From NCBI GenBank assembly GCA_036702865.1, contig DATNQD010000088.1:1-64000 (forward strand): a stretch of DNA of 64,000 bases, in the 5' to 3' direction. Positions 45,472-55,265 of the stretch are shown in pieces. How positions within the stretch are numbered: position 1 is the stretch's first letter; the number at the start of each line of letters is the position of its first letter. This stretch comes from Trichocoleus sp. GTDB lineage: Bacteria; Cyanobacteriota; Cyanobacteriia; Elainellales; Elainellaceae. The position numbers and the translations under genes are program-made. Under the pieces are notes generated by a model, which did no database searches, was not told where the DNA came from, and was given only the letters and a program-made list of their open reading frames with translations.

Positions 45472-45906
45472 ATGGAAACAAGACCGCCGCTACCGCCATT
45501 TACGCTTGAAACTGCAAAAGCAAAAGTTCAGGCAGCAGAAAACGCCTGGAACACGCGCAATCCGGATCGGGTGGCACTGGCATATACAGAAGATTCTCAG
45601 TGGCGCAATCGATCGGAATTTTTGAGCGGACGTGAAGAGATTCGAGCATTTTTGCAGCGAAAGTGGGAGAAGGAATTAGACTATCGCCTGAAAAAGGAAC
45701 TTTGGAGTTTTACAGAGAATCGCATTTCGGTTCGCTTTGAGTATGAATGGCACGATGATTCAGGTGCATGGTATCGCTCATACGGGAATGAACAGTGGGA
45801 ATTTGCTGAGAACGGTTTGATGCAGCGACGAGAAGCCAGCATTAACGATGTTTCCATTCAAGAGTCTGAAAGAAAGTTTCGATGGGAGCGTGAATCCGAT
45901 TTATGA
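45472..45906 (+). CDS. DUF1348 / NTF2-like protein
   Basis: A 144-residue SnoaL/NTF2-fold protein. It reads [40 protein letters not shown], then a C-terminal [18 protein letters not shown], typical of DUF1348. Its stop overlaps the radical SAM start by 4 bp (ATGA), so it is translationally coupled inside the Nit1C operon. DUF1348 is not, to my knowledge, one of the core Nit1C genes. It may bind or isomerise a pathway intermediate. Confidence 0.85.
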   Translation: METRPPLPPFTLETAKAKVQAAENAWNTRNPDRVALAYTEDSQWRNRSEFLSGREEIRAFLQRKWEKELDYRLKKELWSFTENRISVRFEYEWHDDSGAWYRSYGNEQWEFAENGLMQRREASINDVSIQESERKFRWERESDL

Positions 45907-46988
45907 ATAAGCAACAGTTAATCACAGAGCTGCAAACTCATGGGTTAAAGCTAGTTGAATCAGTCGGTGCATCTGGACGGAAAGGCGGCGCGGGTCCTTC
46001 TGATCATAAAGCGGTGATGGTTGAAGATACAACGGTGATGGTGCCAATTTTCAATCACTCAGCAGCAGCATCACCTTACCGTGTGAAAGTTGGAGCTTCA
46101 CCAGAGGAGATGGTTTTGGAACTGAATGGAGAAGCAATTTCCGCAATTCAGTTTCCGCACCAGCCCAAGTTTTATAGCCTATCAACGGCTGACGGAATTC
46201 CTTACTCGAAGATTGCGCTGTTGCATAGCCGAGACGTCCTGGCGACCACGGTGCTGCAAACCTGTATGCGATATAGCGATTCAGCAACCTCTTGCCAGTT
46301 TTGCGCGATCGGGCAATCGCTGGAAGCAGGCAGAACCATTGCACGGAAAACTCCAGCTCAATTAGCAGAAGTGGCAGCAGCAGCGGTGCAGTTGGATGGC
46401 ATCAAGCAAGTTGTGATGACGACCGGAACACCCAACACCAGCGATCGAGGGGCTGCCTATCTGACTGAATGTGCGAAGGCAATTAAAGCTGCGGTCGATA
46501 TTCCCATTCAAGCTCAATGTGAACCTCCTGATGATTTTATCTGGTTCGATCGCCTCAAAGCAGCAGGCGTGGATAGCTTGGGGATGCATTTAGAAGCGGC
46601 TGATCCGCAGGTGCGAGCAAGGATTATGCCTGGTAAAGCCTCCGTACCGTTGGACTACTATTTTGAGGCATTTGCTGCTGCCGTTCGGGTTTTTGGCTGG
46701 GGACAGGTCAGTACTTATCTCCTGGCAGGCTTAGGCGATAGTCTAGAAACGCTGGTGGCGATGTGCGATCGGCTAATCAAAATTGGTGTTTATCCTTTTG
46801 TTGTACCGTTTGTGCCCATCACTGGAACACCGCTGGAGAATGCACCTGCGCCGAAGAGTGAGTTTATGTTTACGCTCTATCAGCAAGTTGGCGGTTTGTT
46901 AAAACAGGCAGGCATGTCGTCAGCCGAAATTAAGGCAGGATGCGCGAAATGTGGTGCTTGCTCTGCACTTTCAAGCTTTGAGAGCTAG
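45903..46988 (+). CDS. nitD: Radical SAM protein of the Nit1C locus (MSMEG_0568 family)
   Basis: A 361-residue protein. The cluster-binding cysteines appear as C121-x9-C131-x2-C134 ([14 protein letters not shown]), instead of the usual Cx3Cx2C. This is followed by [10 protein letters not shown] and a biotin-synthase-like barrel. A C-terminal [11 protein letters not shown] adds a second Cys cluster. It is coupled by overlap to the DUF1348 gene. The reaction is unknown; linkage suggests chemistry on the nitrile-pathway metabolite. Confidence 0.9.
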   Translation: MNKQQLITELQTHGLKLVESVGASGRKGGAGPSDHKAVMVEDTTVMVPIFNHSAAASPYRVKVGASPEEMVLELNGEAISAIQFPHQPKFYSLSTADGIPYSKIALLHSRDVLATTVLQTCMRYSDSATSCQFCAIGQSLEAGRTIARKTPAQLAEVAAAAVQLDGIKQVVMTTGTPNTSDRGAAYLTECAKAIKAAVDIPIQAQCEPPDDFIWFDRLKAAGVDSLGMHLEAADPQVRARIMPGKASVPLDYYFEAFAAAVRVFGWGQVSTYLLAGLGDSLETLVAMCDRLIKIGVYPFVVPFVPITGTPLENAPAPKSEFMFTLYQQVGGLLKQAGMSSAEIKAGCAKCGACSALSSFES

Positions 46989-47079
46989 GTCACAGAGGGC
47001 AGGGAATTCAAGCGTTGGGGTTTGGAGTTGAGTGAACCAGAACAGGTTTGAGGTTCTCTGGCAAGCAGGAGGTTTATCG

Positions 47080-47586
47080 ATGACAATGCAACGATACGCT
47101 TTTAAGCTGGCAGTCTCGTCCAGTGAGATTGATGCATATTTTAGTCTGCGTCAGGCTATCTTTTGTGAAGAGCAAGGTTTGTTTACTGACAGTGATGTGG
47201 ATGAGATCGATCGCACTGCTTATCCGATCGTGGCAATGACAGCGGATACACATCAGGTGGTCGGTGTAGTGCGAATCTACGAAGTGGAACCAAGGGTTTG
47301 GTATGGTGGCAGGTTGGGAACCCATGCAGACTACCGTAAAGGTTGGCAGATTGGTAAAGGGCTGATTCATCAAGCAGTGACAACCGCAAATGCCTGGGGC
47401 TGTCAGCAGTTTCTCGCGACGGTGCAGCTACAAAATGTGCGATTTTTTCAGCGGCTTCACTGGCAGTCATTGGAAGAAATCATGATTTGCGATCGTCCTC
47501 ATCACTTGATGCAGGCTGATCTTGACTTCTATCCTCCAAATGCTGAACCTCGTCCAGTGTTGGCGCTAGAAAGAGAGGCGTCCTGA
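47080..47586 (+). CDS. nitE: GNAT acetyltransferase of the Nit1C locus (MSMEG_0567/Sll0786 family)
   Basis: AGGAGG seven bases before ATG 47080 fixes the start (168 residues); a GTG at 47032 is unlikely. The GNAT fold shows LRQAIFCEEQGLF, the acetyl-CoA region GGRLGTHADYRKGWQIGKGL, and NVRFFQRLHWQ. It probably acetylates an amine intermediate. Its stop TGA shares one base with the next ATG. Confidence 0.9.
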   Translation: MTMQRYAFKLAVSSSEIDAYFSLRQAIFCEEQGLFTDSDVDEIDRTAYPIVAMTADTHQVVGVVRIYEVEPRVWYGGRLGTHADYRKGWQIGKGLIHQAVTTANAWGCQQFLATVQLQNVRFFQRLHWQSLEEIMICDRPHHLMQADLDFYPPNAEPRPVLALEREAS

Positions 47587-48542
47587 TGTTGTTATCCCTT
47601 GCTGCCAAACTCCAACAATCACTGAATCTGCTCCAAAAACAGGACATTCAAACAGCGTCACAGGCATTAGGGCGAGTAGTGCCAGATTCAGCAATTTTGC
47701 TAGGGGACGATTGTGCTGCCATTCCAGATGCAGAAGGCTATTTGTTATTTGCGGCAGAAGGGATGTTACCGCAGTTGGTGGAAACAGAACCCTGGTTTGC
47801 AGGCTGGTCTGCTGTGATGGTGAATGTGAGTGATATTTATGCGATGGGAGGTCGTCCGATCGCCGTTGTCGATACCATTTGGAGCCAGTCTACAGAAAGT
47901 ACCGATTTGATTTGGCAGGGGATGAAGGCAGCATCTCAGACCTATCAAGTCCCGATCGTCGGTGGGCATACCAATTGCCATAGCCCCTACAATGCTCTAT
48001 CTGTCTCAATTTTAGGGCGTGCCAAACAGCTCATTACCAGCTTTAATGCTCAACTTGGCGATCGGTTATTAGTCGCAGCAGACTTTTGCGGCAAACCCCA
48101 TGCTAAATATCCTTTTTGGGATGCTGCTACCACCGCTGACCCCATGCAACTGCGGCGGAATCTGGCGCTCTTACCCCATCTTGCTGAAGCTGGCTTATGT
48201 GATGCAGGTAAAGATATCAGTATGGGTGGAATCATCGGTACAATGCTGATGCTGCTTGAAACTTCCAACTGTGGCGCAATCTTAAACCTTGATCACATTC
48301 CCTGCCCCCCCAATCTTCCACTCGATCGCTGGCTCGTTAGCTTTCCCAGCTATGGATTCCTCCTGAGTGTGCGTCCTGAAAACACTGCCGCTGTTCAGTC
48401 TTGCTTTCAAGAACAGGGCTTGGTATGCGAAGTCATTGGAGAAGTGCAGCCAACTCAACAACTGGTGCTGCGATCGGGTCAGGAATCAGTCGTGTTTTGG
48501 GATCTGGCTCAGCAAAAGCTGACGGGATTCGGAAGCGGGTAA
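47586..48542 (+). CDS. nitF: AIR synthase-like ATP-binding protein of the Nit1C locus (Sll0787 family)
   Basis: A 318-residue PurM/ThiL/SelD-like protein. It has LLGDDCAAIPD (ATP/Mg binding), SAVMVNVSDIYAMGGRPIAVVD, GGHTNCHSP and DISMGGIIGTMLML. The superfamily activates a carbonyl, formamide or phosphate with ATP. It is coupled to the GNAT gene by a TGATG junction. Confidence 0.92.
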   Translation: MLLSLAAKLQQSLNLLQKQDIQTASQALGRVVPDSAILLGDDCAAIPDAEGYLLFAAEGMLPQLVETEPWFAGWSAVMVNVSDIYAMGGRPIAVVDTIWSQSTESTDLIWQGMKAASQTYQVPIVGGHTNCHSPYNALSVSILGRAKQLITSFNAQLGDRLLVAADFCGKPHAKYPFWDAATTADPMQLRRNLALLPHLAEAGLCDAGKDISMGGIIGTMLMLLETSNCGAILNLDHIPCPPNLPLDRWLVSFPSYGFLLSVRPENTAAVQSCFQEQGLVCEVIGEVQPTQQLVLRSGQESVVFWDLAQQKLTGFGSG

Positions 48543-48629
48543 TGAGTGATAGATCACAGCTTCTATAGCCAGCCTCATAATTCCCAACATCAGGAAGTAT
48601 TGATCGCCTAATCTCTGCCCTTGTCCCTC

Positions 48630-49769
48630 ATGCTCCGAATTGCTTTATTCACCTACTCCACTAAGCCGCGCGGCAGCGTCATTCATACGCTAGAGCTTGC
48701 TGAAGCGCTGCATCAGTTGGGGCATCAGGTTTGTGTTTATGCACTAGACAAAGATGGGCAGGGATTTGATTATCCGTTGTCTTGCAAGTATCAACCCGTT
48801 CCGGCTCAACCTGGATCACCTGACATTGACAGACTAATTCAGCAAAGGATTCAAGAGTTTGTTACTTTCCTAAATCAATCACGTCAGACTTATGATATTT
48901 ATCATGCTCAAGACTGTATTAGCGCGAATGCTCTAGCGATTTTGCGGCAGAATCAACAAATCCGTCATTTTGTTCGAACCGTTCACCATATTGAGGATTA
49001 CAGCAGCGTTTATCTGCGTCACTGCCAGGATCGATCGATTCGAGAAGCTGATCTGTGTTTGTGTGTCAGCGAAACATGGCAGACCGAGCTACAACAGCAC
49101 TATCAAATTAACGCGCCGCGAGTGATCAATGGCGTGAACTTAAAGCGATTCTCGCCCATTTTAGATGGATCAGAAGATGCCCTCAAAGCGCAATGGAACT
49201 TAAACGGTTCTCCGCTTTATCTAACCGTTGGTGGCATTGAACCCCGCAAGAACTCCATTCGTTTACTTCAGGCTTTTGCCCAGGTGCTTCAGAAATATCC
49301 CCAGGCTCAATTGGTGATTGCAGGGGGCGCAACCTTATTTGACTATCAATCTTACCGGGATGATTTTTTTGCCCTGGCTGACGAATTAGGGATCAACCTT
49401 GGACAGTCCTTAGTGGTAACGGGTGTTCTATCAGATACTCAACTCCCTGCCCTGTATCGGATTGCAGACGCGTTTGTCTTTCCCTCGGTTAAAGAAGGTT
49501 GGGGATTAGTGGTTTTAGAAGCGATCGCCTCTGGTCTGCCCGTCATCACCTCGAATCAATTTCCCTTTACCGAATTTCTTTCAACCCATCAGGCGCTCCT
49601 AGTAAACCCTGGCTCTCCCCCTGCCATTGCCCAAGCCATGCAAGATATCCTTCACCCCGATCGTGCCTATGCTTTAGTCAAACAAAGCGCCTCAATTCCC
49701 AATCATTACACCTGGGAAAGCTCTGCCCACCTGCACCTGACCTACTATCAGACCCTACTAGCCTCTTGA
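48630..49769 (+). CDS. Group 4-type glycosyltransferase of the Nit1C locus (MSMEG_0565 family)
   Basis: From ATG 48630 (379 residues; a TTG nine bases earlier is less likely). The N-terminal Rossmann-like domain is LFTYSTKPRGSVIHTLELAEAL. The C-terminal GT-B domain has VGGIEPRKNSIRLLQAF and a PSVKEGWGLVVLEAIASG donor-sugar site. Acceptor unknown. Presence with nitrilase genes suggests that the pathway product or a cofactor is glycosylated. Confidence 0.9.
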   Translation: MLRIALFTYSTKPRGSVIHTLELAEALHQLGHQVCVYALDKDGQGFDYPLSCKYQPVPAQPGSPDIDRLIQQRIQEFVTFLNQSRQTYDIYHAQDCISANALAILRQNQQIRHFVRTVHHIEDYSSVYLRHCQDRSIREADLCLCVSETWQTELQQHYQINAPRVINGVNLKRFSPILDGSEDALKAQWNLNGSPLYLTVGGIEPRKNSIRLLQAFAQVLQKYPQAQLVIAGGATLFDYQSYRDDFFALADELGINLGQSLVVTGVLSDTQLPALYRIADAFVFPSVKEGWGLVVLEAIASGLPVITSNQFPFTEFLSTHQALLVNPGSPPAIAQAMQDILHPDRAYALVKQSASIPNHYTWESSAHLHLTYYQTLLAS

Positions 49770-49813
49770 TCTCCGTTCTCTACTCCCCATACACACCTAT
49801 CCCCCTTCCCGCT

Positions 49814-50110
49814 ATGCCCGAAATCCGCTTCCGCATCCAATGGCCCGACGGTTCTCAAGAAACCTGCTACTCTCCTTCTTTAATCGTCAAAGACTATTTC
49901 ACTCCGAAGCAGGCGTATGATGTAGATGATTTTGTCCAGCGATCGCGCACAGCCCTCAACATTGCCAGCGATCGAGTCCAGGCAAAATACGGTAGACCTT
50001 GCGGATTGGCTTTAGGGCAACTGCGAGAAATCGAAATGAAAGCAGCTCAATATCATCATCTGCCGCAAGCACAGGTACAGGTGATTGAATTTATTGAGTC
50101 GTCGTTTTAG
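49814..50110 (+). CDS. nitG: MSMEG_0570-family nitrogen-starvation response protein
   Basis: A 98-residue protein starting MPEIRFRIQWPDGSQETCYS, with VKDYFTPKQAYDVDDFVQRS following. It is the small protein that closes Nit1C-type clusters. No enzyme fold is recognised. It starts 44 bp after the glycosyltransferase stop. A longer frame through the end of the glycosyltransferase gene is only a shadow. Symbol assigned from recall of the Nit1C scheme. Confidence 0.85.
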   Translation: MPEIRFRIQWPDGSQETCYSPSLIVKDYFTPKQAYDVDDFVQRSRTALNIASDRVQAKYGRPCGLALGQLREIEMKAAQYHHLPQAQVQVIEFIESSF

Positions 50111-50760
50111 TAAGGGATAGGAAGTAGAGGGTAAGAAATATTGCAGTCAACAGAGAGCCTGTTCTAAAGTTCGATTGCTCATGCTGTTCTCAATTCTTAA
50201 GGTAGCTGCGATCGCTGGAAACTTTTTAATCGGTTCTGAAGTCATGTTGCCCATTTCAAATTTTTGCTTCACAAGTTTGAAATAACGACTGCTTTGGAAA
50301 CTTGGCATTGCTGAATAAAGAGATAAGGTTGCGAATTGCATTCCTGCATTGCTCCCTAAATCTCCTGATTCTAAGGAACTTTGAAGACTTGTTCTTTCCA
50401 AAGCTAGAGGGCTAGTAAGGCGAATCATGCTGAGATTTAGCAATGCGGAAACTTTTGCTCCACTCCTGAGTCAAAGGATGTGAGGTTGGAATTTGCAGGC
50501 GATGTCTTGTTCAATCTTTTTAAGATTCAAGATTGTTTTTTACGATGTGATAGAGCAAATTAAAGATTAATAATCCGGAAACAAATTCATCTTCTTTCAG
50601 GTCATCTATCTCATCAGGCAAAACAATATTAGAGTTACATCACTCATATTTTTTCAGGAACTTAGATTGAACGAAGTTGTCATCTACCCCATCAGTTAGT
50701 CATTGCATTAACGCTCTTCAAATCATTCCCAAATCTATCAATCTTCTCCGAGGACCTATC
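50111..50760. other. 650-bp spacer between the Nit1C locus and the SLH protein gene
   Basis: It contains one possible minus-strand frame (50147-50428). Otherwise I see only AT-rich sequence (50500-50700) likely to hold the promoter of the SLH/DUF3747 gene, whose ATG at 50761 has GAGGA upstream. Confidence 0.5.
50147..50428 (-). CDS. Doubtful small hypothetical protein
   Basis: A 93-codon frame beginning MIRLTSPLALERTSLQSS. The composition is protein-like, but there is no ribosome binding site and no recognised domain. It could be a real orphan gene or a chance frame. Confidence 0.25.
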   Translation of the reverse strand: MIRLTSPLALERTSLQSSLESGDLGSNAGMQFATLSLYSAMPSFQSSRYFKLVKQKFEMGNMTSEPIKKFPAIAATLRIENSMSNRTLEQALC

Positions 50761-52035
50761 ATGAAATCTACCATGCGTCGGATTGCTGCCGCTGCCGCAG
50801 CGACCACTACTGCTGCCGTGAGCATCCTATCTGCTGTTCCGACTTTTGCAGGGCAGTTTGGGCAAAAGGAAGTTGATCAAAGTAAGTTCGTTGCAGTTGC
50901 TTCCCCATTTCAGGGTGGTAATGCACACCAGTTATTGATCATTGAACAGGTTTCCAGTGCCCGTCCTTGCTGGAACGAAGTGGGTGCAGCTCCGGTAAAA
51001 GTTGACCCCCTTTTGACCACCTTTGACTTCACCGGAATTTGCGGACGCAGCACCGATAGCAATGGATATTCGATTCGTGTGAATGGTGAGGATTTGGGTC
51101 TGCAATACAGTCTGCGGGTTGTCAAAAAAGATAACGACATGCTGTTGGTCGGTGCACCGCGCGATCGCTCCAAGCCTACCTTTCTACTGGGTCACACAAA
51201 CGGCGTCAGCAATGACTTTGCCAAAATCAGCCTTGAACCCGGCTGGAAATTCACGAAGCGGATGTATGGCGAGAGCGTTCTGGGTCACGTTTATTTGACT
51301 TATGAAGGGGCAACCGTTCCCACAACAACCGCAGTCGGTGGCAGCAGTTCAGGTGGCGGCACAACGCCCGGTGGAACTGTAACTCCTCCAACACCTCCAG
51401 CAAACAATGGCGGAACACCTTCCCGCTTCAGCGATACGAGAGGTGATATCTATGTTGCAGAGATCGATCGTGCAGTGCAAATGGGCTTCATCTCTGGCTT
51501 TGAAGACAATACCTTCCGTCCCCAGGCACAACTGACGCGCGAACAGCTCGTTTCGATGGTGTTGGATGCACTGCGATCCTTACCCAACTCGCGGTTAACT
51601 ATTCCAACTCAAGCAGGTAGCAATCCTTATGCGGATGTTGAGGCTTCTCGTTGGAGTGCAGCTAAGATTCAACTTGCGAAGCAGAACAACATTGTTAGCG
51701 GCTACGAAGATGGGACGTTCCGTCCAACTCAGCCTGTGACTCGCGCCGAATTGATGGCAGTGTTGCGCCGTGCGGGTGAATATGCAAAATCTCTGCAAGG
51801 ACAGCAGCCGCAACTGCAAGGCAACCGTCCGGCAACCACATTTGCTGATACGGGTAGCCACTGGGCAAACGGGCTGGTTAGCCAGATGTCTTCCTTCTGT
51901 GGTGTTGCTTCTCCGCTGAACGAGCAAGGAACCACTTTCGCTCCGGATACTGCGGCTCAACGCAACTATGCAGCAGCAGCAACCCTGAGACTGTTGAACT
52001 GTGTTAGCCCTCAACCAACGACTGCACAAAAGTAA
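50761..52035 (+). CDS. Secreted DUF3747 protein with C-terminal SLH domains
   Basis: From ATG 50761 (424 residues; in-frame upstream ATG lacks support). Signal peptide MKSTMRRIAAAAAATTTA to about residue 31. A DUF3747 domain (about 32-185) contains four cysteines. A Gly/Thr/Pro linker follows. Then come three S-layer homology units: SDTRGDIYVAEIDRAVQMGF, ADVEASRWSAAKIQLAKQNN, and ADTGSHWANGLVSQMSSF. SLH units tie proteins to the cell wall or outer membrane. A strong terminator follows. Confidence 0.92.
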   Translation: MKSTMRRIAAAAAATTTAAVSILSAVPTFAGQFGQKEVDQSKFVAVASPFQGGNAHQLLIIEQVSSARPCWNEVGAAPVKVDPLLTTFDFTGICGRSTDSNGYSIRVNGEDLGLQYSLRVVKKDNDMLLVGAPRDRSKPTFLLGHTNGVSNDFAKISLEPGWKFTKRMYGESVLGHVYLTYEGATVPTTTAVGGSSSGGGTTPGGTVTPPTPPANNGGTPSRFSDTRGDIYVAEIDRAVQMGFISGFEDNTFRPQAQLTREQLVSMVLDALRSLPNSRLTIPTQAGSNPYADVEASRWSAAKIQLAKQNNIVSGYEDGTFRPTQPVTRAELMAVLRRAGEYAKSLQGQQPQLQGNRPATTFADTGSHWANGLVSQMSSFCGVASPLNEQGTTFAPDTAAQRNYAAAATLRLLNCVSPQPTTAQK

Positions 52036-52515
52036 GCTGTACAGGACGATCGTTCTAACGCTCAAGTAACAATTTTGTGACGCTGTATCATGATTGGGTG
52101 AGTAAATCTGCTTACCCAATTTTTTCATTTACTCGTTCTATAAAGAACTGTAAGCGATCGTTAAAGGATGTCACGTTTTACGCCATTTCGGAGATGTGCT
52201 GTCTAACATAAATACTAGAGATTCAAAACCGCTCAGCAACCCGATAAGTATAAATGCTGTGCATATAATAAGCAAAAGCCCAGGCTACTCATTAGTCTGG
52301 GTTTGTTAGTTTGAGTTATTTGTTTTAGTGAGTCAGCATTACTAAATCCGGGCATGATTCGCCCCGCTGCTTCTCAAAATTGGAAAAACCAGAACTTAAA
52401 TCTGCCAAGACTGGGGAGTTTTGGGGGCAATGCAGTCGAAAAATTGGATGATCAGAAATTTTGGCTCAGCCGGCCTGTTGCCTGATAATATTGCCATCCT
52501 TCTGCCCTCAAGCTC
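52036..52515. other. 480-bp spacer between the SLH protein and glutaminase genes
   Basis: It contains the terminator at 52093-52126, a TATAAT at 52264-52269 that could be a -10 box, and a weaker stem (CCCAG...CTGGG) around 52278-52300 that ends in TTTGTT. No gene is visible. Confidence 0.5.
52093..52126 (+). terminator. Rho-independent terminator of the SLH/DUF3747 gene
   Basis: ATTGGGTGAG pairs with CTTACCCAAT (one G-T pair) over an eight-nt loop and is followed by a six- to seven-T run. It lies 58 bp after the stop codon. Confidence 0.85.
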
Positions 52516-53520
52516 ATGATCTCCAACAGCTCCGAACCTGCTCCTAGCTCAACTTCTTTGTTACAGCCAGCCACCCTGCAAAAGATACTGCAAGATTTGC
52601 ATCTGAAACATCAACCCTTGCGATCGGGTACGTTAGCAAGCTACATCCCAGAATTGGCAAAGATGAATCCAGATTGGTTCAGTATTTGCGTAGCAACTAC
52701 AACTGGGCAAACCTATCAGGTTGGTGATTTCGAGCAAATGTTCACCATTCAATCGATTTCTAAAGTGTTTGTATATGGGTTAGCGCTGGAAGATCATGGG
52801 CGAGAAAGCGTGTTGTCTAGAGTAGGGGTTGAGCCAACGGGGGATGCATTTAATGCGATCGTTCTGGATGAGCAGTCGAAACGTCCCTACAATCCCATGG
52901 TGAATGCGGGCGCAATTGCCATAACTAGCCTGATGAAAGGCAAAGGTGCAACAGAGCGGCTCAACCGAATGGTGGCAATGTTCGAGCGATACATTGGGCA
53001 TGAAACGTTTATTGACATGCCAACCTTTATGTCTGAACGAACAACCGGACATCGGAACCGGGCAATGGCACATCTCATGCTCAACTTCGGCATGATTGAC
53101 GAAAAGATTGACGAAGCACTTGACCTCTACTTTCAGCAATGTTCACTGCTGGTCAACTGTCAGGATTTAGCCATCATGGCAGCAACACTGGCAAACCGGG
53201 GGGTTAATCCCATCACTGGCACTCGGGCTGTGCCTGCCTGCTATATCCGCGATATTTTGAGCGTGATGTATACCTGTGGGATGTACAATTTTGCGGGCGA
53301 ATGGACATACCGCGTGGGACTGCCTGCCAAAAGTGGGGTCAGCGGCGGCTTAATTGTCGTTGTCCCCGGACAAATGGGTATTGCTGTCTTTTCACCGCTG
53401 CTCGATCGCCGGGGGAATAGCGTGCGTGGCGTCAAAGTTTGTGAAGATCTATCGCGAGAACTGGGGCTACATCTCTTCGATTGCTCACTGCTGCACTGCA
53501 CAACTCATTCACCTGAATAA
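52516..53520 (+). CDS. glsA: Glutaminase
   Basis: A 334-residue serine-dependent glutaminase (beta-lactamase-like fold). The nucleophile Ser80 is in the SxxK motif SISK (80-83), with [10 protein letters not shown] and [21 protein letters not shown] also conserved. It hydrolyses glutamine to glutamate and ammonia. There are ~20 extra residues at the N-terminus compared with E. coli. It is monocistronic and converges on the DUF4278 gene. Confidence 0.95.
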   Translation: MISNSSEPAPSSTSLLQPATLQKILQDLHLKHQPLRSGTLASYIPELAKMNPDWFSICVATTTGQTYQVGDFEQMFTIQSISKVFVYGLALEDHGRESVLSRVGVEPTGDAFNAIVLDEQSKRPYNPMVNAGAIAITSLMKGKGATERLNRMVAMFERYIGHETFIDMPTFMSERTTGHRNRAMAHLMLNFGMIDEKIDEALDLYFQQCSLLVNCQDLAIMAATLANRGVNPITGTRAVPACYIRDILSVMYTCGMYNFAGEWTYRVGLPAKSGVSGGLIVVVPGQMGIAVFSPLLDRRGNSVRGVKVCEDLSRELGLHLFDCSLLHCTTHSPE

Positions 53521-53536
53521 ACACACCCCAATCAAC

Positions 53537-53560
53537 AAAAAAACCTCCCAGATTAGGAGG
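53537..53560 (-). terminator. Rho-independent terminator of the DUF4278 gene
   Basis: On the minus strand CCTCC-TAATCTG-GGAGG forms a 5-bp stem followed by seven Ts. It lies 50 bp after the DUF4278 stop, between two convergent genes. Confidence 0.75.
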
Positions 53561-53608
53561 CATTGAATATGATGATGCTCAAGTTGAGCGACCCAAACTA
53601 GACCCAAA

Positions 53609-54043
53609 CTATGGGTTAATTTGACGTAGCTCAGATTCCAACAAACGCATGAGTTGTTCATCACCTCGCGCTTGAGCAATCTGAATGCGACGTTGCAGGT
53701 TTTTGAGCAAGTTTGCCTGATGAACTTTTGCCACATAGCGGCGTGGCATGGTTGCCGGAACAGATTCGCCCGACGCTAGACCCGCAGGACGAGCCGTCGT
53801 GGTTGTCCCTTCAGCATCTCGGCGCACCTGATATGCAGTCCCCCGGTAAAGTAACTCATACTCGGCGGGCATTGGTGCTCCAGTCGATCGGGCGTTAGGG
53901 TCAATACTGTAGGTTTGCCCACGGTAGATCAAGGTGTAGGGTGCTTGAGCCGGGGTTGATCGAGAAGGACGACCAGCATTGTGTGCGCGAGAAGGCGCAG
54001 GGTTGTAGTCGTATGTAGCGCCACGGTAAATCAGTTTCATCAT
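53609..54043 (-). CDS. DUF4278 repeat protein
   Basis: A 144-residue protein with three copies of the DUF4278 motif: KLIYRGATYDYNP, TLIYRGQTYSIDP and ELLYRGTAYQVRR. A basic alpha-helical C-terminus follows (LLKNLQRRIQIAQARG). DUF4278 is largely confined to cyanobacteria and has no known function. GGAG lies before the double ATG. There is no signal peptide. Confidence 0.92.
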   Translation of the reverse strand: MMKLIYRGATYDYNPAPSRAHNAGRPSRSTPAQAPYTLIYRGQTYSIDPNARSTGAPMPAEYELLYRGTAYQVRRDAEGTTTTARPAGLASGESVPATMPRRYVAKVHQANLLKNLQRRIQIAQARGDEQLMRLLESELRQINP

Positions 54044-54337
54044 CGCTTCTCCAAATAAGTTCGCGGGAAATTAATGGAAGAGAAGCGCGTTCCTTCAGGT
54101 TTAAGCCTTACTTCCGTCCCACCTAAGCATTAGAACCAGATCGGAGCTAGAGGGGATGAACGAATTTTCTTCTGTATTCAAATATACTGTTTTGCTCTAA
54201 AAACGAGTATCACCCGAAGGGATTAATTTACATTCCTCCATTTGTCACGCTGCCGACCATCACCTCAAGACCGCTCTCTCACCCAACTCCCTCACCCAAC
54301 TCTCTCACCCAGTCTCATCCCTCTCCTGTCTCCTGCT

Positions 54338-55093
54338 TTATCTGCAATAGCTCGCACCATTCACATCCACAATTCCACCTGTCAGAAACACCGCTTCTTT
54401 TGAAGCGAGAAACAGAATTGTATGAGCAACTTCCTCCGGTCTGGCGACTCGCTCCATTGGGCTTTGCTGCCGAATTGCCTCTCCCGCTGGGCTGTCTAGC
54501 AAACTACGCGCCATTTCTGTTTCCACAAATCCCGGTGCAACAGCCGTGACAGCAATATTGTAGGGGGCAAGATATTGCGCTAAAGATTGGCTCAGAGCAT
54601 TGAGACCTGCCTTACTTGCACCATAAGCAGTTGCCGTTGGTTCCCCGCGAAATGCTCCTCTAGACGTGACGTTAATAATCCGTCCAGAGCGGCGTTCCAT
54701 CATGTGACGCGCAACACAATAGGCAACGTTCGCGGCTCCCATCAAGTTAATTTGCCAGGTGCGCTGCCAGATCGTTTGCCAATCTGTATAACTTGTATCT
54801 GCCAGAGGGTGTTCTTCATATATCCCAGCATTGTTCACAACAACATCTAAATGTCCCAGCGAATCGATCGCCCCTGCCACCATCTGTTCAATTGCGATCG
54901 GGTCTGTCAGGTCTGCCTGAACGAGGATTGACTCGTTGGGTAGCATCGCTTGAAGCTGCTGTGCTGCTTGCTGTTGCTGATGATAATGAAGAGCTACCCG
55001 TGCCCCTGCCTCCGAAAACGCGATTGCAGTTGCCTGCCCGATGCCGCCCGATGCTCCTGTAATCAGCACTGTCTTGGTCTGGAAGTTCAGCAT
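54338..55093 (-). CDS. Short-chain dehydrogenase/reductase (FabG-like)
   Basis: A 251-residue classical SDR. It has TGASGGIG, NNAGIYEEHP, catalytic Ser in VTSRGAF and Tyr-xxx-Lys in YGASK, and an extended C-terminal loop. It resembles 3-oxoacyl reductases, but many such paralogs act on other carbonyls. It stands alone. The spacer downstream has a short CTCACCCAACTC direct repeat near 54275-54310. Confidence 0.9.
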   Translation of the reverse strand: MLNFQTKTVLITGASGGIGQATAIAFSEAGARVALHYHQQQQAAQQLQAMLPNESILVQADLTDPIAIEQMVAGAIDSLGHLDVVVNNAGIYEEHPLADTSYTDWQTIWQRTWQINLMGAANVAYCVARHMMERRSGRIINVTSRGAFRGEPTATAYGASKAGLNALSQSLAQYLAPYNIAVTAVAPGFVETEMARSLLDSPAGEAIRQQSPMERVARPEEVAHTILFLASKEAVFLTGGIVDVNGASYCR

Positions 55094-55265
55094 TGTTTCC
55101 CAAATTTCAAATCAAAAGAAGCACATCACAGTGTACTCCTCCGTTTGTCTTTGCATGGGAGAGCCTGTGGTTGAATTTGAGGGGACGATCGCTGATGCAC
55201 CACTGTTTCACATCACCAATGATTGCCATGCGATACACTGAAAGCAATTGCTTGGAGTAATACAA

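Noticed and set aside
49499-49813. N-terminal extension of the small MSMEG_0570-type gene into the glycosyltransferase gene
   Set aside because: The extension is the glycosyltransferase coding region read in another frame; the family starts at the ATG at 49814.
50147-50428. Minus-strand 93-codon frame as a firm gene
   Set aside because: No ribosome binding site and no family; listed only at low confidence.
54274-54310. Short CTCACCCAACTC repeats as a CRISPR-like array
   Set aside because: The units are about 12 bp, directly adjacent and without spacers; this is simple low-complexity sequence.
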